From positions 62,001 through 126,000 of the forward strand of contig NZ_JNZY01000008.1 in NCBI RefSeq assembly GCF_000717655.1: a stretch of DNA of 64,000 nt, given 5' to 3'. The position numbers were made by a program, and so were the translations under genes. Shown here piece after piece: positions 46,743-55,924 of this stretch (within the stretch, counting starts at the first letter, position 1; each line of letters starts with the position of its first letter). Origin of the DNA: Streptomyces katrae (GTDB taxonomy: Bacteria > Actinomycetota > Actinomycetes > Streptomycetales > Streptomycetaceae). Below the pieces are notes generated by a model that saw only the letters and a list, made by a program, of their open reading frames with translations, had not been told where the DNA came from and made no database searches.

Positions 46743-47819
46743 ATGCCCCAGGCTTCGGCGCTGCCGCCGCCGTACGCGATCGTCGTGCCCACCCTCGGCC
46801 GGCCCAGCCTCAGGGCCTGCCTGGACGCCGTGGCGGACGCCGCGGCCGCAGGGCGCGGGCCCGTGCGGATCGTTCTCGTACACGACCGTCCCGGACCCGA
46901 CGGAACTCCGCCCGCCCTGGACGTTCCCCCGGCGCTCCGCCCGATCACCACCGTCGTGGCCGGCCGGGCCCGGGGGCCCGCGGCCGCCCGCAACACGGGG
47001 ATGCCGGCGGCGGGTCCGGTGCCCTGGATCGTGTTCCTCGACGACGACGTGGTGCCGGGACAGGGCTGGGGCGAGGACCTGGCGCGTGATCTGCTGTCCG
47101 CTTCCCGCGACACGGCGGCCGTCACGGCCCGCATCGAGGTCCCCCTTCCGCCCGGCCGCCGTCCCACGGACTGGGAGCGCAACACCGCGGGCCTGGCCAC
47201 CGCCCGCTGGATCACTGCGGACATGGCCTTCCGCAGGGAGGCGCTGGACGCCGCCGGCGGCTTCGACGAGCGCTTCCGGCGCGCCTTCCGCGAGGATGCC
47301 GAGCTGGCCCTGCGCCTGCTCGAAGGCGGCTGGGTCCTGGCCCCCGGAACCCGCCGCACCACGCATCCGGTCCGGCCCGCCGATCGCTGGGTCTCGGTTC
47401 GGCTCCAGGCCGGCAACGCCGACGACGTACTGATGGGCCGGCTGCACGGGCCCGACTGGTGGGGCCGGGCGGGCGCCCCTCGCGGGCGGCTGCCGCGCCA
47501 TTTCGCCGTGACTGCCGCCGCCGCCGCGGCCGTGGGCTGTGCGCTGGCCGGCAGGAGGGGCGCCGCCGCGTTGTGCGCGGCCGGCTGGGCGGCGGGGACC
47601 GCCGAGTTCGCCGCTGCCCGGATCGCACCGGGCCCGCGCACCCGGTCCGAGGTCGTCACCATGGCGGTCACGAGCACGGTCATCCCAGCCGTGGCGGTCT
47701 GGCACTGGCTGCGCGGGACGGCCGTGCACCGCCGGATCCGCCGAGCGGATCCGGCGGCGCCGCCCGGGAGCCGCTCGGCGGCTCCGCAGGAGGCTCCCCG
47801 CGAGCAGGTCCGGTCGTGA
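46743..47819 (+). CDS. Family 2 glycosyltransferase
   Basis: 358 residues from the ATG at 46743, behind GAGGAAGG within the previous gene's end. GT-A core: PYAIVVPTLGRPSLRACL, RGPAAARNTGMP and IVFLDDDVVPGQGW with the metal-binding DDD. Catalytic FREDAELALRLLEGGW. The C-terminal part (about 245-330) is Ala-rich and hydrophobic, suggesting membrane association (AVTAAAAAAVGCALAG, AVTSTVIPAVAVWHWL). Member of the heptose glycan operon. Confidence 0.85.
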   Translation: MPQASALPPPYAIVVPTLGRPSLRACLDAVADAAAAGRGPVRIVLVHDRPGPDGTPPALDVPPALRPITTVVAGRARGPAAARNTGMPAAGPVPWIVFLDDDVVPGQGWGEDLARDLLSASRDTAAVTARIEVPLPPGRRPTDWERNTAGLATARWITADMAFRREALDAAGGFDERFRRAFREDAELALRLLEGGWVLAPGTRRTTHPVRPADRWVSVRLQAGNADDVLMGRLHGPDWWGRAGAPRGRLPRHFAVTAAAAAAVGCALAGRRGAAALCAAGWAAGTAEFAAARIAPGPRTRSEVVTMAVTSTVIPAVAVWHWLRGTAVHRRIRRADPAAPPGSRSAAPQEAPREQVRS

Positions 47820-48565
47820 GGCACCGGCCCGTCGGAGAGACCTCCGTCGGTGGCGCCCCGGCCGGGGCCGCCCCCTGGCTGTGGGGAGCCCCCGGTGCAG
47901 TCCGAACCCGGCGACGGCCGGGGAAGGCCGGCCGGCTTCCGGAAGCGGTCCTCTTCGACCGTGACGGCACGCTCGTCGTCGACGTCCCGTACAACGGCGA
48001 CCCCGCCCGGGTCTCCCCCATGCCCACGGCGCGGGCCGCCGTGACCGCGCTGCGCGAGCTCGGGGTTCCGGTCGGTGTCGTGAGCAACCAGTCGGGCGTC
48101 GCCCGCGGGCTCCTGACGCAGGAGCAGGTGGTTGCGGTACGCCGGCGCGTGGACGAACTGTTCGGGCCGTTCGACGTGTGGGCCGTGTGCCCCCACGGCC
48201 CTGCGGACGGCTGTGGCTGCCGCAAGCCCGCACCGGGCCTGATCCTCGCCGCGTGTGAGCGGCTGGGCGTGGCCACCGAACGCACGGTGGTCATCGGGGA
48301 CATCGGCGCCGACGTGCGGGCCGCCTCCGCCGCGGGGGCACGCGGGGTGCTGGTGCCGACGCCGACGACCCGCCTCGAAGAGGTCGCGGAAGCCCGCGAG
48401 GCGGCCCGCGATCTGCTCGCCGCCGTCCGGCTGGTCTCGTACCCCGCCGGCTCCGTAGCCGGCCGTGGCGGCACGGACGTCGTGCCGGCGCCGGGACCAC
48501 TGCGGGGGCGGCCGCGCGGTGGCGGCGGTGGCAGCGGTACCGACGGTGGCGGCGGTGCCGGATGA
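47816..48565 (+). CDS. gmhB: D-glycero-D-manno-heptose 1,7-bisphosphate 7-phosphatase
   Basis: 249 residues. The GTG start overlaps the previous stop (GTGA). HAD-IIIA phosphatase: AVLFDRDGTLVVDVPYNGDP (nucleophile and acid Asp near 49-51), VVSNQSGVARG, the zinc loop CPHGPADGCGCRKP and VIGDIGADVRAA. Sequence and the neighbouring gmhA and hldE identify it as GmhB, which removes the 7-phosphate of heptose 1,7-bisphosphate before nucleotide activation. A variable, Gly-rich tail of about 35 residues follows. Confidence 0.87.
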   Translation: MRHRPVGETSVGGAPAGAAPWLWGAPGAVRTRRRPGKAGRLPEAVLFDRDGTLVVDVPYNGDPARVSPMPTARAAVTALRELGVPVGVVSNQSGVARGLLTQEQVVAVRRRVDELFGPFDVWAVCPHGPADGCGCRKPAPGLILAACERLGVATERTVVIGDIGADVRAASAAGARGVLVPTPTTRLEEVAEAREAARDLLAAVRLVSYPAGSVAGRGGTDVVPAPGPLRGRPRGGGGGSGTDGGGGAG

Positions 48566-49641
48566 ACGCCCCGCGCAGTCTCGTCGTACGCCTCGACAGC
48601 GCCGGGGACGTGCTGCTGGCCGGTCCTGCCGTGCGTGCGGTGGCGGCCGGCTCGTCCCACACCACGCTGCTCTGCGGGCCGCAGGGAATTGCCGCGGCGC
48701 GGCTGTTGCCCGGTGTGGACCAGGTGCTGGTGTACGAGGCCCCCTGGGTGGGGCTGGAGCCGCGCCGCACCTCGCGCGAGGAGTGCGGCCTGCTGGTCGA
48801 CGCCCTGGCAGCCGGCCGCTTCGACCGTGGCGTGATCCTCGTGTCCCATCACCAGAGCCCGCTGCCGGCGGCCCTGCTGCTCGCGCTCGCGGGAGTGGAG
48901 CGGGTCGCGGCCGATTGCGAGGAGTACCCGGGATCCCTGCTCGCGCTGCGCCACCGCCGGCTGCCGGAACGGCACGAGGCGGACGCGGCCCTCGACCTGG
49001 TGCGCGACTTCGGTTTCGCGCTGCCCGACGGCGACGACGGCGCACTGCGCGTGTGCGTCCCACCCGACACGACGCGGTTGACGGGTCCCGAACCGTACGT
49101 GGTGCTGCATCCCGGAGCCGCGGTGTCCGCCCGTGCCTGGAGCGCCGCCAGGGCTGCCCGCGCCGCGGCCGCCCTCCACGAGGCGGGCCACCGGGTGGTG
49201 GTCACGGGCAGCCCTGCCGAGAAGGGGCTGACCGCCGAGGTGGCCGGCCGCCACGGACTTGACCTGGGCGGCGTCACGGGCGACCTGCACGAACTGGCCG
49301 GTGTCCTGGCCGCCGCGCAGGTCGTGGTGGCGGGCAACACGGGTCCGACCCATCTGGCCGCCGCCGTGGGCACGCCCGTGGTGTGCCTGTTCGCACCCGT
49401 GGTTCCGGCCGACCGGTGGCGGCCGTACCGGGTGCCGCACGTGCTCCTCGGCGACCAGCGGGCTTCGTGTGCGGGCAGCAGGGCGAGGGTGTGCCCCGTT
49501 GCGGGACACCCCTGTCTGGACTCGGTGGATGACGACGAGGTACTGGCGGCCGTCGCCGGACTCCTCACGGACGGCCCGCCGGGCGGCCGCAGACCGCGAC
49601 CGCCCGAGCCGAGCGAGACCGACGGAGGAGTGACCGTATGA
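48562..49641 (+). CDS. Family 9 glycosyltransferase (heptosyltransferase-like)
   Basis: 359 residues; ATG overlaps the previous stop (ATGA). GT-B fold of the ADP-heptose:LPS heptosyltransferase family: SLVVRLDSAGDVLLAGPAVR at the start, VVLHPGAAVSARAW as the nucleotide-binding start of the second half, VVAGNTGPTHLAAAVGTPVV near 255-275 with the conserved TGPxHLA motif. In a locus with an ADP-heptose pathway it most likely transfers heptose to an unknown carrier or glycan. Confidence 0.87.
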   Translation: MNAPRSLVVRLDSAGDVLLAGPAVRAVAAGSSHTTLLCGPQGIAAARLLPGVDQVLVYEAPWVGLEPRRTSREECGLLVDALAAGRFDRGVILVSHHQSPLPAALLLALAGVERVAADCEEYPGSLLALRHRRLPERHEADAALDLVRDFGFALPDGDDGALRVCVPPDTTRLTGPEPYVVLHPGAAVSARAWSAARAARAAAALHEAGHRVVVTGSPAEKGLTAEVAGRHGLDLGGVTGDLHELAGVLAAAQVVVAGNTGPTHLAAAVGTPVVCLFAPVVPADRWRPYRVPHVLLGDQRASCAGSRARVCPVAGHPCLDSVDDDEVLAAVAGLLTDGPPGGRRPRPPEPSETDGGVTV

Positions 49642-50600
49642 ACATCCTGCTGTGGCACGTGCACGGTTCCTGGACGACCGCCTTCGTCCAGGGGCCGCAC
49701 ACCTACCTCGTACCGGTCACCCCGGACCGTGGACCCGACGGGCTGGGCCGCGCCCGCACCTTCAGCTGGCCCGACTCGGTGCGGGAGGTCACGCCGGCCG
49801 AACTGGCCGACGCTCCGGTGGACCTCGTCGTGCTGCAGCGGCCCCACGAGATGGAGCTGGCCGAGCGCTGGCTGGGCCGCCGCCCCGGGCGCGACGTTCC
49901 CGCCGTCTATCTGGAGCACAACGCACCGGACGGCGACGTACCGCGCACCCGTCACCCCTGCGCCGACCACGGGGACCTGACGCTCGTCCACGTCACCCAC
50001 TTCAACCGGCTCTTCTGGGACAACGGTGCCACCCGCACCGAGGTCATCGAACACGGCATCGTCGACCCCGGGCACCTCTACACCGGTGTGCTCCCCCGCG
50101 CGGCCGTGGTGACGAACGAACCGATCAGGCGGGGGCGTCACACCGGAACGGACCTCCTGCCCGAGCTGGCCCGGGCGGCGCCGCTGGACGTCTTCGGCAT
50201 GGGCACCCAGGGCCTCGCCGAGCACCTGGGGCTTTCCGCACAACGGTGCCGCGCCTATGAGCTCCCCCAGCGCCACCTCCACGCGGCGATGGCGGAGCGC
50301 CGCCTGTACCTGCATCCCGTGCGCTGGACCTCACTGGGACTGTCGCTCCTGGAGGCCATGCACCTGGGCATGCCCGTCGTGGCACTGGCCGCCACGGAGG
50401 CCGTGGAGGCCGTCCTGCCCGGCACCGGGGTGCTGTCCACCCGGCCCGAGGTGCTGGCCCGGGCAGTCGTCCGCTATCTCAACGAACCCCAGGCCGCTGC
50501 CGAGGACGGCGCGCGCGCCCGGCAGGCCGCGCTCGAACGCTATGGCCTCAAACGCTTCCTCGCCGATTGGGAGCGCCTGATGACGGAGGTACGGTCATGA
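49638..50600 (+). CDS. Glycosyltransferase (GT4-like)
   Basis: 320 residues; ATG overlaps the previous stop. No N-terminal GTP-like motif, but the C-terminal half has the GT-B donor-site pattern RLYLHPVRWTSLGLSLLEAM then HLGMPVVALAATEAVE. Member of a poorly characterised actinobacterial transferase family; donor unknown, ADP-heptose possible from context. Confidence 0.78.
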   Translation: MNILLWHVHGSWTTAFVQGPHTYLVPVTPDRGPDGLGRARTFSWPDSVREVTPAELADAPVDLVVLQRPHEMELAERWLGRRPGRDVPAVYLEHNAPDGDVPRTRHPCADHGDLTLVHVTHFNRLFWDNGATRTEVIEHGIVDPGHLYTGVLPRAAVVTNEPIRRGRHTGTDLLPELARAAPLDVFGMGTQGLAEHLGLSAQRCRAYELPQRHLHAAMAERRLYLHPVRWTSLGLSLLEAMHLGMPVVALAATEAVEAVLPGTGVLSTRPEVLARAVVRYLNEPQAAAEDGARARQAALERYGLKRFLADWERLMTEVRS

Positions 50601-51865
50601 CGCCCCCCACCGCCCGTCCGGTTCGGTCGCCCCACCGGCTCCGGCCCCTGTCGCTGGCCCTGGTCTCCGAGCACGCCAGCCCACTGGCGACACTCGGCGG
50701 TGTCGACGCAGGCGGCCAGAACGTGCACGTGGCCTGCCTGGCCGGGGCGCTGGCCGACCGAGGTCACACCGTCACGGTGTACACGCGACGGGATTCCCGG
50801 GACCTTCCGGCCATGAGCCGATTGCGCCCGGGTGTGACGGTCCACCACGTGCCGGCCGGGCCTGCCGAACAGTTGCCCAAGGATGAACTGCTGCCGCACA
50901 TGCGGGAGTTCGCGTACTACTTGATGCTCCATTGGCGGGAGACCGGTCCGCCCGACCTGGTCCACTCGCACTTCTGGATGTCCGGGCTCGCCTCGCTGGC
51001 GGCGGCGCGGGAGCTCGGCCTGCCGATGCTGCACACCTACCACGCGCTGGGAACCGTCAAGCGGCGCCACCAGGGTGCCGCCGACACCAGTCCGCCCTCA
51101 CGCATCGGCTGCGAGCGCGAGGTCGGATTCGGCTGCGACCGAGTCGTGGCCACCTGCCGCGACGAGGTCACCGAACTCGCCCGGATGGGCCTCCCCGAGA
51201 ACAAGGCCGACGTCGTTCCGTGCGGCGTGGACACCGAACGGTTCCGGCCCGACGGACCGGTCGCCGAGCGCGGGACCGCCCACCGCCACCGGCTGCTCCA
51301 ACTGGGCCGGCTCGTCCCCCGCAAGGGCGCGGCCCTGTCCATCGCCGCTCTCGCCCACCTGCCGGACGCGGAACTCCTGATCGCCGGCGGCCCCGCCCCC
51401 GACCGCCTCGACGCCGACCCCGAGGTGCGGCGGCTGCGCGCCGTCGCCCGGGGAGCAGGCGTCCTTGACCGCGTGCGCTTCGTCGGCGCGGTGCCCTGCG
51501 AAGGCGTGCCGGCCCTGCTGCGCAGCGCCGACGTCGTGCTGTGCCCCGCGGACTACGAGCCGTTCGGCATCGTGCCCCTGGAGGCCATGGCCTGCGGTCG
51601 GCCCGTCGTGGCGAGCGCCGTCGGCGGCCAGCAGGACACCGTCGCCGACCGGGAGACCGGGCGGCTCGTACCGCCCGGAGACGTACGCGCCCTCGCGGCG
51701 GCCACGTCCGAGCTGCTGGCCGACGACACCGTACGCCGTGCGTACGGGGCCGCCGGCCGGCGGCGCGTCCTGAACCGGTACGGCTGGTCCCAGGTGGCCG
51801 CCGCGACGGAACGGTCCTACCGTTCGGTGCTCGCCGGGCGGCTCGTGGCCGCCGGGACGCCATGA
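50597..51865 (+). CDS. Family 4 glycosyltransferase
   Basis: 422 residues; ATG overlaps the previous stop (ATGA). Full GT4 GT-B enzyme: VSEHASPLATLGGVDAGGQN with the glycine loop near 33-40, HSHFWMSGLAS, HTYHALGTVKRRHQG, VVPCGVDTERFRP, LGRLVPRKGAA and the donor motif ADYEPFGIVPLEAMACGRPV with Glu pair near 325-333. Resembles the sucrose-phosphate synthase/MshA-like branch. Predicted to act in the same glycan pathway. Confidence 0.87.
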   Translation: MTPPTARPVRSPHRLRPLSLALVSEHASPLATLGGVDAGGQNVHVACLAGALADRGHTVTVYTRRDSRDLPAMSRLRPGVTVHHVPAGPAEQLPKDELLPHMREFAYYLMLHWRETGPPDLVHSHFWMSGLASLAAARELGLPMLHTYHALGTVKRRHQGAADTSPPSRIGCEREVGFGCDRVVATCRDEVTELARMGLPENKADVVPCGVDTERFRPDGPVAERGTAHRHRLLQLGRLVPRKGAALSIAALAHLPDAELLIAGGPAPDRLDADPEVRRLRAVARGAGVLDRVRFVGAVPCEGVPALLRSADVVLCPADYEPFGIVPLEAMACGRPVVASAVGGQQDTVADRETGRLVPPGDVRALAAATSELLADDTVRRAYGAAGRRRVLNRYGWSQVAAATERSYRSVLAGRLVAAGTP

Positions 51866-51964
51866 CCCCGCGCTGCCCGTCGTCCGTACGGCTTCCGTCC
51901 GATGCCTCCGCCGGCCAAGACCGGGCCGGCCCCCGCGCAGTACCGATCGCCCGAAGGAGGTGGG

Positions 51965-52648
51965 GTGCGGCCCGCTCTCCCGAGCGGCCGCACCGACGCC
52001 ATGAGCCGATCTCCCGCAACCACCGGAGCCCAACAGCACTGCCAGTCGCTCGAGGACGCGCTGAGACGTCTGCGCGTCCACGGTCTGGACCAGCTCGCCC
52101 ACTGGGGTCACCGGCTCGCCGCGGTGCTCCCCGCCGGAGGCCGCCTCCTCGCGGCCGGCAACGGCGGCAGTGCGGCGCAGGCACAGCACCTGACGGCGGA
52201 GTTGGTCGGCCGCTACCGCGAGGAGCGGCCGGCCTACTCGGCGATCGCCCTGCACGCCGAGACGTCCAGCGTCACCGCGATCGGCAACGACTACGGATTC
52301 GAGCAGGTCTTCGCCCGGCAGGTTGCTGCGCACGGCCGGGACGGTGACGTCCTGGTGCTGCTGTCGACGTCGGGGCGCAGCGAAAACCTGCTGGCGGCCG
52401 CGATGACGGCCCGTGCGGCGGGCATGGAGGTCTGGGCCCTGACCGGAGCCTCTCCCAATCCGCTGGCGGAAGCCGCCGACCAGGCGCTGTGTATCGACGC
52501 GGCCTCCACGGCGACCGTGCAGGAGGCCCACCTGGTGGCCGTGCACCTACTGTGCGAGTCATTCGACACCGCCCTCGCCGCCTCCGGTACCTTCGCTGTG
52601 GGTTCGGAGCCCCGGCGCGCCGTCGCCCGCGTCCGGAGCACGCGATGA
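51965..52648 (+). CDS. gmhA: Sedoheptulose 7-phosphate isomerase
   Basis: 227 residues from the GTG at 51965, which closely follows AAGGAGGTGG; ATG 52001 is an alternative. SIS domain: AAGNGGSAAQAQHLTAELVG near 60-80, SVTAIGNDYGFEQVFARQV, LLSTSGRSENLL and ATVQEAHLVAVHLLCESFD. These match GmhA, which converts sedoheptulose 7-phosphate to D-glycero-D-manno-heptose 7-phosphate, the first step of the ADP-heptose route. Cytoplasmic. Stop overlaps the start of hldE. Confidence 0.88.
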   Translation: MRPALPSGRTDAMSRSPATTGAQQHCQSLEDALRRLRVHGLDQLAHWGHRLAAVLPAGGRLLAAGNGGSAAQAQHLTAELVGRYREERPAYSAIALHAETSSVTAIGNDYGFEQVFARQVAAHGRDGDVLVLLSTSGRSENLLAAAMTARAAGMEVWALTGASPNPLAEAADQALCIDAASTATVQEAHLVAVHLLCESFDTALAASGTFAVGSEPRRAVARVRSTR

Positions 52649-54042
52649 GCGGCCGCGAACCGCTGGTCGTGGTCGGCGACGTCCTGCTGGACCGCGACGT
52701 CCGAGGCGTCGCGTCGCGTCTCGCTCCGGACGCCCCGGCGCCCGTCGTCGACGTCACGGACGACCTCTCACGGCCCGGAGGCGCCGGATTGGCCGCCGTG
52801 CTGGCCGCCCGTTCGGGCCGCGAAGTCGTTCTGGTCACGGCACTGGGCGAGGACAGTGCCAGCAACCGCGTGCGGGAGGCGCTGAGCGGCCGTGTCCGGC
52901 TGGTGGAGATTCCTCTGGAAGGCTCCCTGCCGGTCAAGACACGGGTACTGGCCGACGGCCGCCCCCTCGTCCGGATCGACCGCGGCGGCGGCGAGGTCGG
53001 CCCCGTCAGCGCTGCCGTGGGCCGGGCACTGGCCAGTGCGCACGCCGTCCTGGTCGCGGACTACGGCAGGGGCACGGCAGAGGCACTGCGGCCCCTGCTG
53101 ACCGGCATCGCGCGCCGCGTTCCTCTGGTGTGGGACCCGCACCCGCGGGGCGGACCTCCGGTGCCCGGAGCACGTCTGGTGACACCGAACGCGGCGGAGG
53201 CGACCGTGCTGTGCCCCGATGACGGAAGCTCCTTGGCGGCGCACGCCCGGCGCGGCGCGGAGCTGGCGGAGCGCTGGGGCGCCGCTGCGGTGGCCGTCAC
53301 CCTCGGCGAACGCGGGGCCTTGCTGACCCGGCCCCTGTCCACGGCGCCGATGCTCGTATCGTCCCCCTACCGGGCCGTGGGCGATCCGTGCGGAGCGGGC
53401 GACTGCTTCGCCGCCGCGGCGGCCTGCGCACTCGCGGACGGGGGCCTCCCGGAGGAGGCGGTACAGCTGGCGGTGGCCGCTGCCGCGGCCTTCGTAGCGG
53501 CCGGTGGGACCTGCGACCCCGCCCTGTGGCGAACGGCCGTCGAACCCGGCCTCGTCCGCCCTGCGGGCGACGACGCTTTCGCGCTGGCCGCCGGCGTACG
53601 GGCTCGCGGCGGCACGGTGGTCGCCACGGGCGGCTGCTTCGACCTGCTGCACGCCGGGCACGTCGGCCTGCTGGACAGCGCGCGGCGGATCGGTGACTGC
53701 CTGATCGTCTGTGTGAACTCGGACGCCTCGCTTCGGCGGCTCAAGGGGCCGGGGCGCCCCCTGAACCCGTTGGAGGACCGGGTACGGGTGCTGGCGGCGC
53801 TCGGCAGTGTCGACGCCGTCGTGGCCTTCGAGGAGGACACGCCCGAGACACTGCTGGGCCTCCTGCGGCCGGACGTGTGGGTCAAGGGCGGCGACTACTC
53901 GGCCGACGATCTTCCGGAGGCGCAGGCGCTGCGCGCCTGGGGCGGTCAGGCCGTCGTCCTGCCCTATCTCGACGGCCGTTCCACGACCGGTCTTGCCGAT
54001 CGCGCGGCCCGGGCCGCCTCGGGGGCCCGGCCCGCCCTGTGA
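52645..54042 (+). CDS. hldE: Bifunctional heptose 7-phosphate kinase / heptose 1-phosphate adenylyltransferase
   Basis: 465 residues; ATG overlaps the previous stop. Residues about 1-310 are a PfkB kinase (VVGDVLLDRDVRG, RPGGAGLAAVLAA, and the anion hole DPCGAGDCFAAAAA). Residues about 320-465 are a nucleotidyltransferase (TGGCFDLLHAGHVGLLDSA, NSDASLRRLKGPGRPLNPLEDR cited in part as RLKGPGRPLNP, and WVKGGDYSADDLPE). The fusion and order match HldE/RfaE, giving ADP-D-glycero-beta-D-manno-heptose. No HldD epimerase is present, so the D,D form is probably the end product. Last gene of the operon before a strong terminator. Confidence 0.9.
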   Translation: MSGREPLVVVGDVLLDRDVRGVASRLAPDAPAPVVDVTDDLSRPGGAGLAAVLAARSGREVVLVTALGEDSASNRVREALSGRVRLVEIPLEGSLPVKTRVLADGRPLVRIDRGGGEVGPVSAAVGRALASAHAVLVADYGRGTAEALRPLLTGIARRVPLVWDPHPRGGPPVPGARLVTPNAAEATVLCPDDGSSLAAHARRGAELAERWGAAAVAVTLGERGALLTRPLSTAPMLVSSPYRAVGDPCGAGDCFAAAAACALADGGLPEEAVQLAVAAAAAFVAAGGTCDPALWRTAVEPGLVRPAGDDAFALAAGVRARGGTVVATGGCFDLLHAGHVGLLDSARRIGDCLIVCVNSDASLRRLKGPGRPLNPLEDRVRVLAALGSVDAVVAFEEDTPETLLGLLRPDVWVKGGDYSADDLPEAQALRAWGGQAVVLPYLDGRSTTGLADRAARAASGARPAL

Positions 54043-54055
54043 GCGGGCCTGGACG

Positions 54056-54096
54056 GCACGCGCACGAGGTGCCGGCCGCGCCGGGGCCTCGTGCGC
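54056..54096. terminator. Terminator between hldE and the MFS gene
   Basis: Perfect 12-bp stem ACGCGCACGAGG / CCTCGTGCGCGT with a 17-nt GC-rich loop, 14 bp after the hldE stop and just before the end of the convergent gene. Confidence 0.75.
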
Positions 54097-54112
54097 GTCG
54101 TGCGCGTCGTGA

Positions 54113-55471
54113 TCAGGCCGCGGTGCTCAGCCGGGCACGGGCGGGCACGACCGCATCGGGCACGGGGATGAGCGCCCCGCTGCGGGGCCTGCGGCCCCTC
54201 AGCAGATAACCCGTGGTCACGAACGTGGCGATGGCCAGCCCGCCCACGATCAGCGTGACCCGGACGCCGGCCAGCTCCATGAACAGTCCCAGCATCGGCG
54301 GCGCCGCCAGGCCCCACACGGTGCGGATGCTGGACCAGGCACCGAGCACCCGGCCCCTCATCTCGGCGGGCGGGTCGGTCTGGAGGACCGTGGACTGTGC
54401 GGTGTCCCCGACCGATTCCGCCACCGCCATGGGCAGGACGAGGACCAGCAGCACCAGGAGGGAGGGGGCCAGTCCGGCGGGAATTTGCAGGAGCGCCCCG
54501 GCCAGGGTCAGGACGGCCACCATGCGGACGCCGGGCTTGCGCAGCCGGGCGCCCAGGACCGCACCGACGATCCCGCCGGCGGCCAGCACCGTGGACACCT
54601 TGCTGAAGGAACCCGCGTCACCGGCGAGGGGTCCGGTGACCAGCACCACCAGGGTGAGGGAATAGTTGCGGCCGAACAGCGCACTGACTCCGTTCAGCGC
54701 GGCGAGGGCGACCAGCCGGGGGCGCCGCATGAAGAACGCGAGCCCTTCCCTGGCGCTCATGCCCCGCGCCGCGACCGCTTCCGGCGCCGGCTGCTTGGCG
54801 GGAACGGGCAGCACCGACCGGGTTGCCACGGAGGGGCGCGCCGCCTTGAGGAACGGGATCACGCAGGCCACGAACATGAACGACAAGCCGTTGGCCGCGT
54901 AGGCCGCCGCCGTGCCCAGGAAGCCGACGGCCACGCCGGCGAGGGCGGCGCCCGCGAGCCGCCCGGCGCTGTGGACCAGCGAGCCCACTCCGATGGCGGA
55001 AGGAACGTCCGGGGCGGGGACGAGATCGTTGCCGAGCAGCGCGCACGCAGGACCGTCGACCGTGGCTATCAGGCCGGTCACCGCGGCCAGCGCCAGCAGC
55101 ACCGGGAGGTCGAGGCGGCCCAGCGCGACGAGCACGGCCGTCACCAGCGCCACCGCCCCGAGCAGGGCCTGAGCGACGGCGGCGGTCAACTTGCGGGGCC
55201 AGCGATCGACGGCCGCGCCGCCTGCCAGCCCGAGGAGCAGGCCGGGTGCCATCTGGATGGAGACGGACAGACCGGTGGCGGCGGCCGATCCCGTGATCTG
55301 GAGGACCAGCAGGTTCTGCACCGTCAGCTGCATCCACGTGCCCGCGTTGGACACGAAGTTCGCGACGGCCCACCAGCGCATGCTGCGGTAGCGGAGCGAC
55401 CGCCACGGAGAGCGGTCGGGGGTGGGGGCGGAAGAGGACGCGGAGGAGGACGGGGAGACAGTGACAGACAC
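54113..55471 (-). CDS. MFS transporter
   Basis: 452 residues from the GTG at 55471; start uncertain, a shorter form begins at 55381. Twelve hydrophobic segments; the conserved block GGAAVDRWPRKLTAAVAQALLG between helices 2 and 3 (signature G-x-x-x-D-R-x-x-R-K) identifies a major facilitator of the MFS_3 (EntS-like exporter) group. It contains the typical SLRYRSMRWWAVANFVSNAG start. Inserted between hldE and the second GT9 gene but on the other strand, so its link to the glycan locus is positional only. Substrate unknown. Confidence 0.86.
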   Translation of the reverse strand: MSVTVSPSSSASSSAPTPDRSPWRSLRYRSMRWWAVANFVSNAGTWMQLTVQNLLVLQITGSAAATGLSVSIQMAPGLLLGLAGGAAVDRWPRKLTAAVAQALLGAVALVTAVLVALGRLDLPVLLALAAVTGLIATVDGPACALLGNDLVPAPDVPSAIGVGSLVHSAGRLAGAALAGVAVGFLGTAAAYAANGLSFMFVACVIPFLKAARPSVATRSVLPVPAKQPAPEAVAARGMSAREGLAFFMRRPRLVALAALNGVSALFGRNYSLTLVVLVTGPLAGDAGSFSKVSTVLAAGGIVGAVLGARLRKPGVRMVAVLTLAGALLQIPAGLAPSLLVLLVLVLPMAVAESVGDTAQSTVLQTDPPAEMRGRVLGAWSSIRTVWGLAAPPMLGLFMELAGVRVTLIVGGLAIATFVTTGYLLRGRRPRSGALIPVPDAVVPARARLSTAA

Positions 55472-55924
55472 AGGCAGGACCCAGGACGGAGCGCGAGGCG
55501 CAAGAGGCGGAAGGCGGGGCGGGGAACGGGCGCTCCGCACCGCCGGCGCGCACGGCGACGCCCGGCAGCAGAAGGGGGAGGAACGGTTCCGCGGACCATG
55601 GTGGCAGAACCTGTTGCCTGCTTGGGGGGCCTGAGGCGTCCGGCGGCCCGTCCGCGGGGCCCCGGGCCCTGGACCGCCAAGGCCGAGGGGGCAGCCGGTG
55701 TGTTTGCTCACAGCGGCCGTCCGGAGCCGGCCGCCCACCTTGCGGCCTAACCCGGCGTGCCCCGCAGGACCGTCCTCGGGACAGTGGAGTGCGGCAGCCG
55801 CGCGACGCGGCTTCTCGCGGTCGCAGCGGCCCGGCGGCGACGCGGGTGGGAGCACCGCAGGCGCGGATCCCGATCCTGGCGGCAACAGTCGGGCGAGCGG
55901 CCCTGCCAGCTGCGGAAGGACTTC
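55472..55924. promoter_or_regulatory. Divergent promoter region between MFS and GT9 genes
   Basis: No gene recognised. Reading frames here are Arg/Pro/Gly-rich without family match. Ends at the GGAAGGA ribosome site of the GT9 gene. No strong palindrome noted. Confidence 0.3.

Noticed and set aside
44142..54042. Glycan locus as an antibiotic gene cluster
   Set aside because: No polyketide, peptide, terpene or resistance genes; the content is heptose and glycan synthesis.
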